64,000 bases of DNA from Avena insularis (Eukaryota > Streptophyta > Magnoliopsida > Poales > Poaceae). Every line of letters begins with the position of its first letter. Position 1 is the stretch's first letter. The position numbers and the translations under genes were made by a program. Below the pieces are notes generated by a model. That model did not search any database and was not told the DNA's origin. It saw nothing but the letters and a program-made list of their open reading frames with translations. The DNA is taken from contig CM042685.1 in NCBI GenBank assembly GCA_023614405.1, positions 233,223,661 to 233,287,660 on the forward strand, in the 5' to 3' direction. Shown here in pieces: positions 46,640 through 60,071 of the stretch.

Positions 46640-48740
46640 TGGTGAAATTTCAATGCTCAATGGGCTTTTCTTTTTAATGATTGGATTAACAAGGTGCTAA
46701 TAGGCTTTATACATGGTCTAATAACCAAAAATCTCCTATTCTAGCTACTTTGGACAGTTTTTTTTTTTGCCTCAATTGACTGGGAGCAAAAATTTCCTTT
46801 TGTTAAAGCTTTGCCTAGAATAGTTAGTGATCATACTCCTTTAGTGTTGGATACTGGGTCTAATAAAATTCACCCTCCTAGGCTTTTCCGTTTTGAGAAA
46901 TGGTGGATTAAGGAAGATGGTTTTGCTGATGTTGTGCATAAGGTTTGGAATACTAGGTGTGATTGTGTTAGTGCAATTGTTATTTGGCAGTTTAAACTTC
47001 GTTTACTTTGGAAAAAGTTGAAAGGTTGGAACATTAACTTAGAAGCTGCTCTGAAAAACAAGAAAAAAGCTCTTTCGCAAGAGTTTGATATTCTTGATGT
47101 CTTTTCTGAGCAGAATCGTTTGTCTGATGATGAGAAAAAAAGATGGGGTGTATTAAGGAGAAAATAGAAAAAATTCTGATTCAAGAGGAAACAAAAGCCT
47201 GGCAGAGGTCTAGGGGTAGGAAAGTTTTGGAAGGAGATAGAAATACGACCTACTTTCATGCTTTAGCTAATCAGAGGAGAAGGAAAAAACTCTTTCTGTC
47301 TTAGATGGTCCTGATGGTCCTATAGATCAGACTAGTGATATGCTTAATGCTGCTGCTGTTTTTTATAAAAAATTGTTTGCTAAAGAAGACATACATGCTT
47401 TTTCTTTGGATAGTAATTTTTGGGATGATGAGGATCTCCTCACTGCTGAGGAGTCCTCTATCTTAGATGCTCCTTTCTCTGAAGAAGAAATCTATAATGC
47501 TATTATGGGATCTTATGTTGCTGGTCCTCCAGGTCCTGATGGTTTTTCCTTTTTGTTTTATCAGAATTTTTGGGATTTGATCAAACATGATTTTATGGCT
47601 TTAGTGAGAGCCTTTGAAGATGGTTCTTTGGATGTAGCTAGGTTAAACTATGTTATCATCACTTTGGTCCCAAAGGAACCTAATGCTAGAGACATGAAGA
47701 AATTTAGACCCATTGGTCTGGGCAATTGTAGTTTGAAGATTATTTCCAAAGCTATGACTAATAGGATTGCTCCTATTGGTCATAGGATTATTTCTAAAAA
47801 TCAAACAGCCTTTATTAAAAGTAGGTCTATTTTAGAAAGTGTGGTAGTTGCTCATGAAGTTATACACGAGGTTCATTCGAAAAATCTCTCTAGTCTAGTT
47901 TTAAAACTAGATTATGAGAAAGCCTATGATAGGATTAATTGGGATTTCCTTGATGAGATGCTTAAATCTAGAGGTTTTGGAGTGATTTGGAGGAATAGGG
48001 TTAAAGCTATTATTCACAAGAGTTCTTTCTGTGTTAGGATAAATGATGTTAATAGTAAAAATTTCATGGCTGGCAAAGGGCTTAAGCAAGGGGATCCTTT
48101 ATCTCCTATTTTGTTTAATCTGGATGCTGATGTTTTTTCCAAAATTCTCTTTAAAGCTGCTAACAATCAGCTGATTTATGGCCTGCTTCCACAAGCTATA
48201 ACTGGTGGTGTTACTAGTTTGTAGTATGCTGATGATACCATGCTTTTCTTGCAAAAAGATGTGGATATGGCTAGGAATTTGAAATGGTTTCTTACTTGTT
48301 TTGAACAAATGTCGGATATGCGTATTAACTATCATAAAAGTGACTTATTAACTATTAATGTTGATGATGCTGAAGCTAATGTGTTTGCCCAAATTTTTGG
48401 CTATAAACTGGGGGAATTCCCCTTTACCTATCTTGGGGTTCCTCTGCATTTTTCTAAGCTTAGAAAAGAGGATCTGCAACCTATTCTTGATAAAATAATG
48501 AAAATAATTGCAGGGTGGATGGGTGAACTTCTCTCCTATAGAGGGAGGCTTATTTTATTGCAAGTTTGTATTGCTAGTATTCCTATGTGGTTGCTTTCCT
48601 TTTTAAAATTTCCTAAATGGGCTATTGTTTCTATCAACTCTCAGATGGCTCATTTCTTCTGGAATAATATTGGTGATTATCATAAATATCACCTTGATAA
48701 TTGGGATCCTATTAGTAGGAAAAAGGAATATGGGGTATGG
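46640..48740 (+). pseudogene. L1-type LINE, endonuclease end and reverse transcriptase, broken
   Basis: The first part encodes the end of an APE-type endonuclease (NNQKSPILATLD, then LPRIVSDHTPLVLD). The reverse transcriptase follows, with GPDGFSFLFYQNFW, KKFRPIGLGNCSLKIISK, NQTAFIKSRSILE, LKLDYEKAYDRINW and GLKQGDPLSPILFNL. A TAG sits immediately before the YADD catalytic motif (48222-48224). Several frameshifts occur around 47160-47300. Later motifs include LGVPL and GRLILLQVCIASIP. The 3' part is missing because a Gypsy LTR begins at 48741. Confidence 0.88.
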
Positions 48741-50156
48741 TGTCAACACCCGGATTTTTAATCCTAGATGCCTGTTGTGCCATACATCGCAATCCCAGGA
48801 TTATCATTTTTGCGAGACATAACAGATTGGATATCACAGTACATCATCCATTACAAACCGGTCTTACAATAAATAAAGGATCACATGATCCAGTCTTAGT
48901 ACAATCAAAGCAGCGGAATAACAACGATAGCGTGGGCGAGGCTCCATCTTCATGGTCACAGACAATGCTGACGATGGGGGATGATCCTAGTTGTCGTAAC
49001 CTTCCTGTGGTCCATCCTCCTGATAGTCCTCTTCATAGTCTGGCCACGGGAATAGCCAGGGACAAAGCCATGAGTACTCTTTAAGTACTCGCAAACTAAT
49101 ACTAACAAGTGATGTGGTTTTGAGTAGGAATACTAAGCTCTAGGTTGTTTTGCAAAAAGCTAGATTTATCTCTAACTAAGTTTAGAAGCAAAGAAAACTA
49201 GTTTAAGGTTTTATAACACCTAAGTGGGAACTCAAGTTTCACTTTCACAACTCTGTTGTGGTCAAGTCAAAGTCATGATTCAAATCACAAGTCATTTTGA
49301 AAATATCTGACGATAGAACAGTATGGCCACTCCAACTGACCATAACCGTGGACGCGGCTATTCGAATAGTTTGACACTTTGCAGAGGTGGTACACTTTCA
49401 CCACAACATTAGATACATCCGTCAGGAACAATCCTGAATTCACCATACTCAGTATGTAGATAATCAATTCTAACCTTTCAATTACACGCCCTAGTACACC
49501 TCTCCTATGAGTTTGGCCTCCCAACCATGACCATCCGTCATCTCGGGAACTGCATAGGTGGACAATCTTTACGAGGTAGCCTCAGCTCAAACCTCGGCCG
49601 CAAGGGAACCCATACTAAGGTATATAAACTGCTAGTCAAGCCCTACACAAATTTTGGGTATTGTGGTTGTACGGTAAAATTGCAATGATGTCGCATCCAG
49701 ATAACCATCAGTTTTATAAAGGGGCTAAGGGTCATGTCTCAACATTTTCATCATCAAAATCATCTGGTGTTAAAGAACACATGCCAAAACATTTCATTAG
49801 AATGATTCATCATTCTAAGGTTTTCATAATCATTTTCACCAAGTATTCCCATCTAAAGTGATCAAGTTGTATGCTTAGCACTAGCCACTACAAGTGGGGG
49901 TAAAACTAATTAGGGGTGATAATCAAGTGTGAATTATCTAAGTTCAATCTCATGCCTCGGGATGACATCAAGATTTATCTAACTTAGGCCAAGTTTTATG
50001 CTCTTTATGCTACCTTTAAATATATTTCTAAAATCTACAATTCACTCAGTAAACACAAATAGAAATCTTTGATAAAGAAATAAAATACTAAAGCTTGCAA
50101 GTAAAACTGGGATTTGGTATCACCAAGTGGTATAATCACACATGCCCTAAGCAACT

Positions 50157-50393
50157 ACTACCTCCGTTTCAAGGCTTAAGGCGCACACGCTTTCCAAAGC
50201 AAAGTTTGACCGAAAGAATTGAGCAACAAAATCCTGATTATATTGTACATAATTAGTACCGTTGGATTCATATTGAAAAATACTTTCCAGTGGTACTAGT
50301 TTTATACCAAAACTCTTTACGTATTTAGAGTAATTCTTGGTCAAAGAAAAAACACGCAAAACGAGGACGCCTTAAGCCCTAAAACGGAGGGAG
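50157..50393. mobile_element. Stowaway MITE nested in the Gypsy LTR
   Basis: Left end CTACCTCCGTTTCAAGGCTT; right end, reverse complemented, CTCCCTCCGTTTTAGGGCTT. Flanked by TA at 50155-50156 and 50394-50395. Length 237 bp. Confidence 0.9.
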
Positions 50394-51710
50394 TAGTTGG
50401 CATAGCTATCATGCAAGTGTTAACTTGCAAAGTCAACTTGTTTTGTGAATCTTGCTTAGTTAGTAGCTTGCCTTGTGCAGTGCAGTGGTTGAAGTTCTCA
50501 TCGACTTCTTCCTCGTAGTAGTCTTCTTCCTCTTCGTATCCTTGGTTGGTACTAGCGTCTATAAATAAATACGAGATACACAATCATCAAACAATACTTA
50601 ACTAATTCTATTTACCACACCAAGGGTTTTCACTAGATGATCTATCATCATCACAAACATTGCAAGGATTAAGGCACTAGTTTCATTTCTTTTATTTTAG
50701 AAAAGTAATTTCTACTCATTGAATAACTACTTAAGATTTAATATTCTCCAACTAAAACATGGGATCATGTTGACACATGTCATCACCACATATTTCAGTA
50801 CTTGGGAATGTGATTTAAAGTGGTGTCACAATTTAATAAGGTTTAACCTTTTATTTTGATTAATTAAAGTGACTAGAAATGCCTATGGGGCATTCTTTTG
50901 TTACTTGTCCATTATTTCTGCAAGTAAACCTAGATATTTTTATATATTTAGAAAGGTCTTATAAAATGTGATTTTTGAGAGTTGGAATCAACTCAAAAGT
51001 TGTTATGGTTGAATTTTGAAAAATGTTTGAATGCAGAAAAGCTTTTGCCTTGTTATTTTACTATAGGTGATCTATAATTCCAAATGATTTGAATCCAACG
51101 GGCTTGGATTAAGATTTTTAGTACCTTTCTAGAAAAATTAGTTTCATGCCATTTGGTTTAGTGAATCGATCTGGGTTAATTTTTGAATCTAGAGACAGAA
51201 CTAAGTTTGAAACTAAATTGATAAACCTAAATTTGAATTGCTGGATCACACAGGAATGTTAACTGGGCCGGCCCACGGCGCACAGCGCGCGCGGGGGCTA
51301 GTTAAGTGGTTGTTCCTACTCGTCAGTGAGACAGAGTGTGGCGAAGGGGTACGGGGCGATTATGGCCATAGGATTAGAAGCTAGATCTACGGGTGAGGTT
51401 CATCGTCCACGCCTGAACAGGACGCGACAAGGTCGAACCCTAGCGCGGCCAGTGGAGGTCAGTGGGGGATCACCGGGGCTCCGGTGATGGCCGGTGATGG
51501 GGGCGAACGACGAAGTCGACGACGACAATCCTCTTGGTACCGGTGGCTCCTCCTGGGGCAGTTCCAATCGACGGCGCCCTTCTCCTCCAGAAGCGGCAAG
51601 CTCCAGCGAAATTCTGGCCACCTGGTGATCGCCTTACTCCGGGGATGAGGTGGGGTGGTTCTGAGAGAGAGGGGAGTGATATGGTGTGTTGAATTCGAAC
51701 GGGGAGGGCC

Positions 51711-51720
51711 TCTATTTATA
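51711..51720 (-). promoter_or_regulatory. TATA box of the Gypsy LTR
   Basis: TATAAATAGA on the minus strand in a GC-rich context, well placed to drive the minus-strand element. Confidence 0.6.
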
Positions 51721-52982
51721 GTGCGGCGAGGGGACTGAAGGGTGCGGGCGGTGCTCGTCGTGGTCATCTGCATAGCGAGCTAACGGCATGGGCGAAGGTA
51801 GGGGATGGTGTGCTGCCTCCTGGCAAAGCTCAACGGCATGGTGGCGAGGCGTGGGGCGGTGCGAATTGGTCGGGACACTTTGACGCTCTGGGCGGCTCCG
51901 ACAGGAAATTTAATGGCGCACAACGGCTACGGTCTGCGCGGCGGTGAACGGGCATGTCTGGGCTGTTCCCTAGACGGTGGTGATCACGTACGCGAGCGGC
52001 GAGGGCGGGGTGTGGTCTGTGCGAGCGTGTCGAGCGGCGCTCTGGCGCGCTCTCGGCATGGCACAAGGTATAGGGCGTGGCGGTTCTAGGGTGGTCCAGT
52101 GGCTGGAAGTGCTTGGGCGCTGGATAGGGGGTGGCGGTGGACGGTGGAGTGTCTGCTAGACAAGGTTGGCGAGGCTAGAGAGGCTCCTAGCTTGTTGTCT
52201 ACACTGCGGTGGCAAGTTGGGCTCAGCCATGGTCACCATTGATGGCATTGCCAAGCTTACAGTGAGCTAGGGCTGGTTAATTTAGTTAGATGATCTACTG
52301 AGAGTGTGTTGTGATCTAGAGAGGGAAAAAGTTAGGCACAAACACTGCTCACTATAGTGTTTGATGGTTTATTTGATTTGTGCTCAGAAGGTGTTTGATG
52401 AAATGGCCGCCAGAGATTTGAATTTGAATTTTTGGATGAATCTTGGTGGGTGTACTAGTCACATACTAGGTAGTCTCTGGTTGCTTGGATTGGTCAAGGT
52501 GCACTGGTTTGGTTGGGTTTTGAGAAATGGTGATCTTCCCATATGATATAGATTCAATTTTGAATTGTCATTTGAATCAAGTTGCCAAATGTTTCTGTGG
52601 GTTTGCAAAGTGGGCTTGGGTTCACTTTCACTTGGTCTAGCAAGGGGTGAAAACAAATGGATTTGTTCTGTTTGAAATCTTGGACTAGAAACACTCAAAG
52701 TGAGCTAGTGAGCAAGATTGGCAAAAATGACCATTTGCTTTTTTTGTTTGTTTTTGAATTTCTCTTGATTTGTTTCTTCTTGGAATTGATTTAGATGATG
52801 TTGTTTTCATATTTAAACCATTCCTTGCTATTCACAATAATCACACAATTCCATTCATGCATTCATACAATCATCACATACACACATGCATTCATATGGA
52901 TTTAATTAACAAAAGTTTTTGTTAACCCTAATTTTGGTGATTGGAATTTGATAACCTTGATCAATATTTTTGGGATGTTACA

Positions 52983-55917
52983 AACATTCCCTCCTTAAAC
53001 AAAATCTCGTCCCGAGATTTGAGAAAAATAAAACTTGGATTTAAAGAGATCTAGAAACTCCGTCCTAATGTAGTCTTCTCGCTCCGAGGTAGCTTCTTTT
53101 TTAGTGTGGTTTCTCCACTGGATCTGGAGAAACTTGATGCTCCGGGTCCTGGTGGTTCTGAAAGCTTCCTCCAAAATATGAATGGGCACTTCGGGATATG
53201 TCAGGTCATCATTGATCTCTATGGTTCGGTGATCAATGTTCTTGAAAACTTTGGTCTTCTCTGGGACTTCTAGGCAATTGCGAAGTAACGATATATGGAA
53301 CACATTATGCACGACTGTCATCTCCTCTGGCAGTTCCAGTTGATACGATACTTCTCCTCGATGATTCAATATCTTGAAGGGTCCGATATATCTGGGGGCT
53401 AACTTTCCTTTGAGTTGGAATCGTTGCATTCCTTTCAAAGGTGACACTTTGAGATACACAAAATCTCCGATATTGAAGGCTAGGTCTCGACGTCTCTTGT
53501 CAGCATAACTCTTCTGTTTGGATTGGGCGGTCTTGAGGTGCTCACGGATCTTGTGAACTTTCTCTTCTGCTTCTCGTAGGATGTCAGGTCCAAAAATCTG
53601 ACTCTCTCCTACTTCCGACCAATTCAAAGGGGTACGACACTTCCTTCCATACATGAATTCAAATGGGGCCATTTGCAAACTGGCTTGATAACTGTTGTTG
53701 TACAAAAATTCTGCGAACGGCAGACAATCTTTCCATTTAGATCCATACTCTAGCACACAGGCTCTCAACATATCTTTGAGTATTTGATTTACTCGCTCTG
53801 TCTGTCCATTTGTCTGAGGGTGATACGCGGTGCTGAAATCTAGTCGGGTTCCTAATCCTTTTTGGACTTTCTTCCAAAATCTCGAGGTAAACTGAGTTTC
53901 TCGACCCGATACAATGTTCTTGGGGACTCCGTGCAAACTGACGATTCTAGCGATGTACAACTCTGCTAGCTTCGAACTCTGATAGGTGGTATTGACAGGT
54001 AAGAAATTGGCTACTTTGGACAGTCTATCAACTATGACCCAAATAGCATTTCCCCTACTAGATGTAGGCAAACCGGTGATAAAATCCATTCCGACTGAAT
54101 ACCATTTCCATTCCGGAATCTACAATGGTTGCAAAAGTCTTGCGAGTCTCTGATGTCCCGCCTTGACTCTCTAACAAATGTCACACTTGGCTATGTAGCT
54201 TCCGATTTCTCTCTTCATCTTATGCCACCAAAATTGCTCCTTCAAATCCTGATACATCTTGGTTCCTCCGGGGTGGATAGAATAAAGAGTATCATTGGCT
54301 TCTTTCAAAATAGCTTGCTTCAACTCTGAATCTGCTGGCACACAGAGACGTCCTTTGTACCACAAAACTCCTTCTTCATCTTCGGTGAATCCGCATTTAC
54401 TTTACTGTCTGCGACGTTTGATTTCGTCGATACTAGCATTTCCTTTCTGCGCCTCCTTGATCTGACTGATCAAAGTGGGTTGAAGTTCTATGCTAGCCAA
54501 AAATCCTTCACTTAGTAGCTCCATTCTGAAATCTTCCATCTCTTTGTGCAAACTTGGTTGCTCCTTCAGGATCATGGAGTTCAAGCGACACGACAATCTA
54601 CTAAGGGAATATGCTACCACATTGGCTTTACCAGGGTGATAGTGAATGTCCAGATCATAGTCCTTGATTAGCTCTATCCATCTCCTTTGCCTCATATTCA
54701 GCTCCTTCTGAGTGAAAATATACTTCAGGCTCTTGTGATCCGAATAAATCTCACAATGGTTTCCCATAAGGTAATGCCTCCATGTATTCAGGGCTAGAAC
54801 TACGGCTGCTAGTTCATGGTCATGGGTAGGATAATTCTGCTCATGTTGCTTCAGTTGTCGGGATAGATAAGATATAACTTTGCCTTCTTGCATAAGGACA
54901 AATCCTAGACCGATCTTGGATGCATCACAATACAAATCAAAGGGCTTCGTGATATCCGGAATGATCAAGATTGGGGCTGAAATCAATCTCTTCTTGAGTT
55001 CTTGAAAACTTGCTTCACATTTGTTTTTCCATTCAAACTTCTTATCTTTCTTCAACAATTGGGTCATGGGTCTTGCGATACCCGAGAATCCTTCTACGAA
55101 CTTGCGGTAATATCCCACTAATCCGAGAAATGCACGAACTTGGGTTTGAGTGGTTGGGGCTTGACAATCTTCAACATCCTTCACCTTTGCAGGGTCAACG
55201 GCAATTCCTCCGGCTGATACGATATGTCCGAGGAATCCTACCTCCTGTAACCAAAATTCACATTTGCTAAACTTGGCATACAATTGATGCTCCCTAAGGG
55301 TTCCAAGGATGGTCCTCAGGTGTAGCTCATGTTCTTCTTCTGATTTGGAATAGATCAGAATGACATCGATGAAAACAATGACAAACTTATCCAGGAAGTC
55401 CATAAAAATCTTATTCATGAAATTCATGAAATAAGCGGGGGCATTGGTTAATCCAAAAGACATGACAATGTACTCATACAGTCCATCTGGTGGTAAAGGT
55501 AGTCTTTGGAATATCCTCTATGCTAATCTTGAGTTGATGGTAACCCGTTCTAAGATCAATCTTAGAAAACACTTTGGCACCGGTCAACTGGTCAAACCGA
55601 TCTTCTATATTTGGCAGTGGGTACTTGTTCTTGATGGTGGCATCATTCAGCTTCCGATAATCCGTACATAAACGGTTACCTCCATCTTTCTTATCCATGA
55701 ACAAAACATGTGATCTCCATGGCGAAGCACTTGGTTGAAACAGACCTATCTCCAGCATAGCATCCAGTTGCTTCTTTAGCTCCACTAATTCAGATGGGTT
55801 CATACTATACGGTCTCTGGGCTATGGGTCCGGTTCCAGGGATTAGTTCAATGATAAACTCGATATCCCAATCTGTAAGGAAGTGGAGGACTCCCCTAGTG
55901 AATACGTCCTTAGCCTC
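52983..55917 (-). pseudogene. Tekay-like Gypsy pol, broken at several active sites
   Basis: Order from 55917: the end of protease/linker, RT ([25 protein letters not shown]), RNase H ([27 protein letters not shown]), a zinc-binding region (HPGGTKMYQDL, CDIC), the integrase core (MDFITGLP, HPQTNGQTERVNQ) and a chromodomain-like tail (VPIHILEE...IQWRNHTKKEATSE). RT precedes integrase, hence Gypsy. Defects: a 2-bp loss near 55470 shifts the frame; the RT motif reads FIDV where the second catalytic Asp is expected; the integrase motif reads SGRETQF where SDRGTQF is usual; two TAGs lie at about 54174 and 54119; and there is a TAA near 54402. Gag and most of the protease are missing at the right. 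Confidence 0.88.
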
Positions 55918-55943
55918 CCCGGCAACAACGCCAGAAAACTTGT

Positions 55944-57495
55944 TGATGCGCCTAGTTGAAGTAGGTGCACTTCGTTGGTAAACCCCAAGAGCAAGTTGTG
56001 ATGAGCACAACAGCAAGTCTTCCCTCAATAGAGACCGAGGTTATCGAACCAGAAGGAGGAAGGAAACGCCACACAGGTGTTGCAAGCAACACGGAGACCT
56101 GCATAATACAAACTCAAGACTTTGCCCCAACGAATCAGTGAGGTTGTCAAGCTCACCGGTTTGCTGTAACAAAGGATTAAACGTATGGTGTGGAAGGTAA
56201 TGGTTTGCAGCAAGTAAACAAGTAACAGTGGAAGATGTATCAATGGTAAAGATTGGACCGGGGTCCATAGTTCACTAGAGGTGCTCTCCTTAGAAAAACA
56301 ACATGGCATGCAGGGTAAACAAATTATAATAGGGCAATTTACAGGAACTAAGCAAGGCATAACAATGCAATTACTAGTCAGAAATATCCTATGAGATTCG
56401 ATTGGGCAATACAAAAAGATACATAGACCGCCATCCAACTGCATCTATGACTAGAAGTCCACCTTCAGGTTATCATCCGAACCCCCTCCAGTATTAAGTT
56501 GCAAGCAACAGACAACTGCTTTAAGCAAAGTGTGTAAGGTAAACAGTCCACATGTTCCATGAACAAGAGACCGTTGTTTTCTCCCTAGTAGCAACAACAC
56601 ATCTATAACCGAAGAGATTATTGTCACTTCCTTGGAAACTAGAGGCATGAACCCACTATCGAGCATAAATACCCCCTCTTGGAGTCACTAGCAACTACTT
56701 GGCCAAGATAGCTACTAACAACGGAGAGCATGCAAGATCACAAACAACACAGACATGATAGAATCATAAAGACAAAACCATTAATTAAACCAACATAATA
56801 ATCTCAATATCCATCGGATCCCCGCAAACACAACATGCATGATTACAAATAGATTAGATCTTGATCATGAACGGAGCTCACAAGATCTATACATGAAAGC
56901 ACAAAAGAGGAGATACAACCATATAGCTACTACATGGACCCATAGTCCAAGGTGGAACTACTCACGCATCATACCGGAGAGAAGGCCTCCGGGATGATCT
57001 CCCCTTCGGCAGGGTGCCGAGAAGAACTTCAGATCCCCCCGATCTAGGGACGATGGTGGCGGCGGCTACAGACGGTTTCGTGGATATTTGATCAGATTCT
57101 TAGGGTTTCTGCATCGGGGGCTTCTTATAGGCGAAGGGGGAGGCCGAGGCGGCGACCAGGGTGGTCAAACCCTAGCCAGGCATGGGCCCAACCCTGGTCG
57201 CGCCTGGGGGGTCTGGCTGACCTGGCCGGCCCCTCTGGCTCCCCTTTGGACTTCTTGTTCCCCACGGAAAGTAATTAACTTTGACGTTTGTCCCGTCCAA
57301 TTCTGAGACTATTTCTTTACTAACTTTTCTGAAACCAAAAACAGCAGAAAACAGGCATCTGGCACTGTTGCAACTTGTTAATAGTTTAGTACCAGAAAAC
57401 ATGTAAAAACACCTCAAAGTGTAGACAAGTAAAGCAAAGTAGATACTAAATAAGCATGGAGCATAAAAAATTATAGATATGTTTCCGACATATCA
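55944..57495 (-). mobile_element. LTR of a second Gypsy-type family in PPT-LTR-PBS arrangement
   Basis: On the minus strand it starts TGATATGTCGGAAACATATC at 57495 and ends GCATCA at 55944. The start resembles the widespread Triticeae TGATACGTCTCCAACGTATC type. Directly outside its start is a purine tract (GCTTGGGGATGT). Directly after its end is ACAAGTTTTC and then TGGCGTTGTTGCCGGGG (55917-55933), a typical primer-binding-site sequence. So internal 3' sequence, LTR and internal 5' sequence lie in a row. Confidence 0.75.
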
Positions 57496-59087
57496 ACATC
57501 CCCAAGCTTAACTCCTGCTCGTCCTCGAGTAGGTAAGTGATAAACAGAATAATTTTTGAGGTGACATGCACCCTCACAATAAAGATCCAACCATTTGCAA
57601 GCATTGAAAGCTAGGATCAAAGAACTCAAAACATGTGCATGAAATATGGAGTTCTAACAGTAGGACATAGTAACTATGCATGCAACATGAAAGGCTACAA
57701 ACAAAGATCATGAATAACATGCATTGAAAAATGTTTGTTTGTTTCACATACAGAAAACATGGCATAGTGGCAATCAGCTTGTCCCTCATAGAGTAGCAAA
57801 TAGATGCATAGGACACCTTCAAAGTTCACAAGGGTGACTAGAAACAAATAGCACAAGAACAAGTAATATCACAATATGCATCAATTAATAAGCTTTGGAA
57901 CACTGCACAAAATGACAACTATGATCTCTTAATAGTGCCTGAAGGTAGAAGGTGGAGACTCAATAGTGGTGGAAGAAAGTCCTTTTTTTGTAAAGGAAGC
58001 AGGGATTACAAGTTTCAAAAAGAGCTTCCAAAAATTACGGTACTTGTTAGCTTTCAGCCCTCATTGCCCCTATCATAAGCATCTTGAAGTGGGTAAGATT
58101 AAAGTGGCAAAGGTGGAGTATATGCTTGACGAATTATAAGTTGGCAATCTCAATTCCCTTGAATACGAGGGCCACACCTCATGCATACTCAACTTTGGGC
58201 ACAGGTAAGTTCTTGTCATTGTAAGTATTTACATATCATTGAGAACCGCCAACGGGGTACCCCTTGCACATGGTACAGGAGCTTTCCCATAACCAAAATG
58301 ACAATGCAAGCAGACAATGAGCATCTCATCAATCTTTTTATTTACCATATGCATAGCTTTTTTATTGAGGATGCTTCATATATAGCTCACTATGGTGATG
58401 CTGCAAGTTTCCACCATGATTAGGCATGGCTTAGGCTAGCGACCCAGGCATTTCTCTAACACAGAATACTTACTCCATGGACTTACAAGTTCCCTCTTTA
58501 TTTCACACCGGTGACATCCATAGACAAAAGAGCATGATATCAACTAAGTGCAAAGTACAAGTGCAATGTTGAAAATGTTCCCCGTGACAGCACGATTCTG
58601 CTAATTCCAACTTATAAGTGCAAGCATATACAACAAAGTTGTCACAATGGTTCAAGTTTATTAGGGGCAAAGAATAAAATGTGCCATCAAGTTCGTGAGG
58701 GCTTTAATCACTAAGTTTTCACATAACAAAATAGTTTTTAATTGGAAGATATCTGAAAACAAGAATATACTTAGAATGGTGTAACACACCATGTATAGGA
58801 CTTTATAGTGGACACTTTGGAAAAACTTGGTTTCTTGGGAGTTGGAAGCATGAGTAGAACTTACTCATACAAGTGGAGGCTAGCAAGAGACTGGGAGCAA
58901 CCAACTAAGAGAGCATAATGGCCATAATCATGCAGAGCAACAAAGCATATTAATCAAAGCAAAGAGTGGTATTACAAGTCAAGGACTAAATGATCATAGA
59001 GGCTAATTGTGACTTGTCATAGTCATAACATGGTGTGATCATGTGCCAAGTCAACCCAAGAAAAGCATTAAAGGAGAATACCACAAT
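57496..59087 (-). mobile_element. 3' internal noncoding part of that Gypsy-type element
   Basis: It begins at the purine tract next to the LTR (57496-57520) and extends as noncoding sequence to the Sirevirus LTR at 59088. No open frame of note was found. Confidence 0.5.
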
Positions 59088-59828
59088 TGAAAGGATCGTA
59101 TGGGCACCTAGAGGGGGGGTGAATAGGTGCTACTTCAAATTTTCTTCTTTTTCAAATTAAGGTTTGACAATAAGGTAAATTCTCTAGATAATGCAACTAT
59201 GGTGAATTTACTTATATGACAAATATGCAAGAGCTACCACAACACAAAGTAGTAATGAGTAAGTAAGGTGCGGTAAAGGATAGAGGTAACCGAAAAGTGG
59301 ACGCGGAGACACAAGGATTTGTTTCCCGTAGTTCCTTCCTTTTGAGGGGAAGTATGTCTACGTTTGGAGAGGGGGTGGTTTCAAACCACCAACGCCACGA
59401 GAGGCCTCCCTTGTTCTCCGATGAATCTCACCCCAACGGGATCGATTCACCTTCCACTATATCGGCCACCTTCAAGGTGGAAGCCGACACCGTTACAAGT
59501 TTGGGGCACACATCCACAACTTAATCGGAGGCTCCCAAATACAAGCAAGCTGTCAAAGCAATCAAAGACAAGATTGTAAGAACAAAAACAAGAGCTAGGG
59601 TTTCCAACAAAACACTAGAGCAAAGGGGCCCTCAATGAAATGAGGGGGAAATGAAGATCTCTTTTGGTGAAGTAGTAGATCGGGGCCTCCTCCTTCGATT
59701 CCCCAAAGATCAAGGACTTTGGGTGGTTGGATGAGGAGATCTTGAGAATTTGAGTGGCTCCAATGGACTCCAATGGTGGGCAATGACTTTAATGTGCTGA
59801 GCCCTTTGTCCCAAGGTAGGTGGAGGGG

Positions 59829-59836
59829 TATTTATA
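59829..59836 (-). promoter_or_regulatory. TATA box of right Sirevirus LTR
   Basis: TATAAATA on the minus strand inside the symmetric context GGGGTATAAATACCCC, directly downstream of the palindrome-rich U3. Confidence 0.7.
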
Positions 59837-60071
59837 CCCCTCCACAAAATCTGACCGTTGATGCATTTACTGCAGCGGTAGTACCGGAAGTTCAAGCGGT
59901 ACTACCGGAGAACTCCGGTACTACCGGACCTTGGTACCGGACCACCCTTTTTCAAACAGCATCAAGTCCTGCCCCCAGCGGTACTACTATTGTTGCTACC
60001 GGGAAGCGGTAGTACCGCTTGAGGCAACCGGTACTACCAGACCTGGAGAGAACAGCACATTTCCATACGAA

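Larger units (their letters stand above)
48741..52982 (-). mobile_element. 3' LTR of a Tekay/Del-like Gypsy element, 4242 bp
   Basis: On the minus strand it starts TGTAACATCCCAAAAA at 52982, immediately after a purine tract (AAGGAGGGAATGTT), and ends GGATTTTTAATCC-mirrored ...GGGTGTTGACA at 48741. The outer end abuts the LINE, with TATGG (48736-48740) as candidate target duplication. Very long LTRs are usual in this Gypsy lineage. A MITE is nested within, and a TATA box lies at 51711-51720. Confidence 0.8.
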
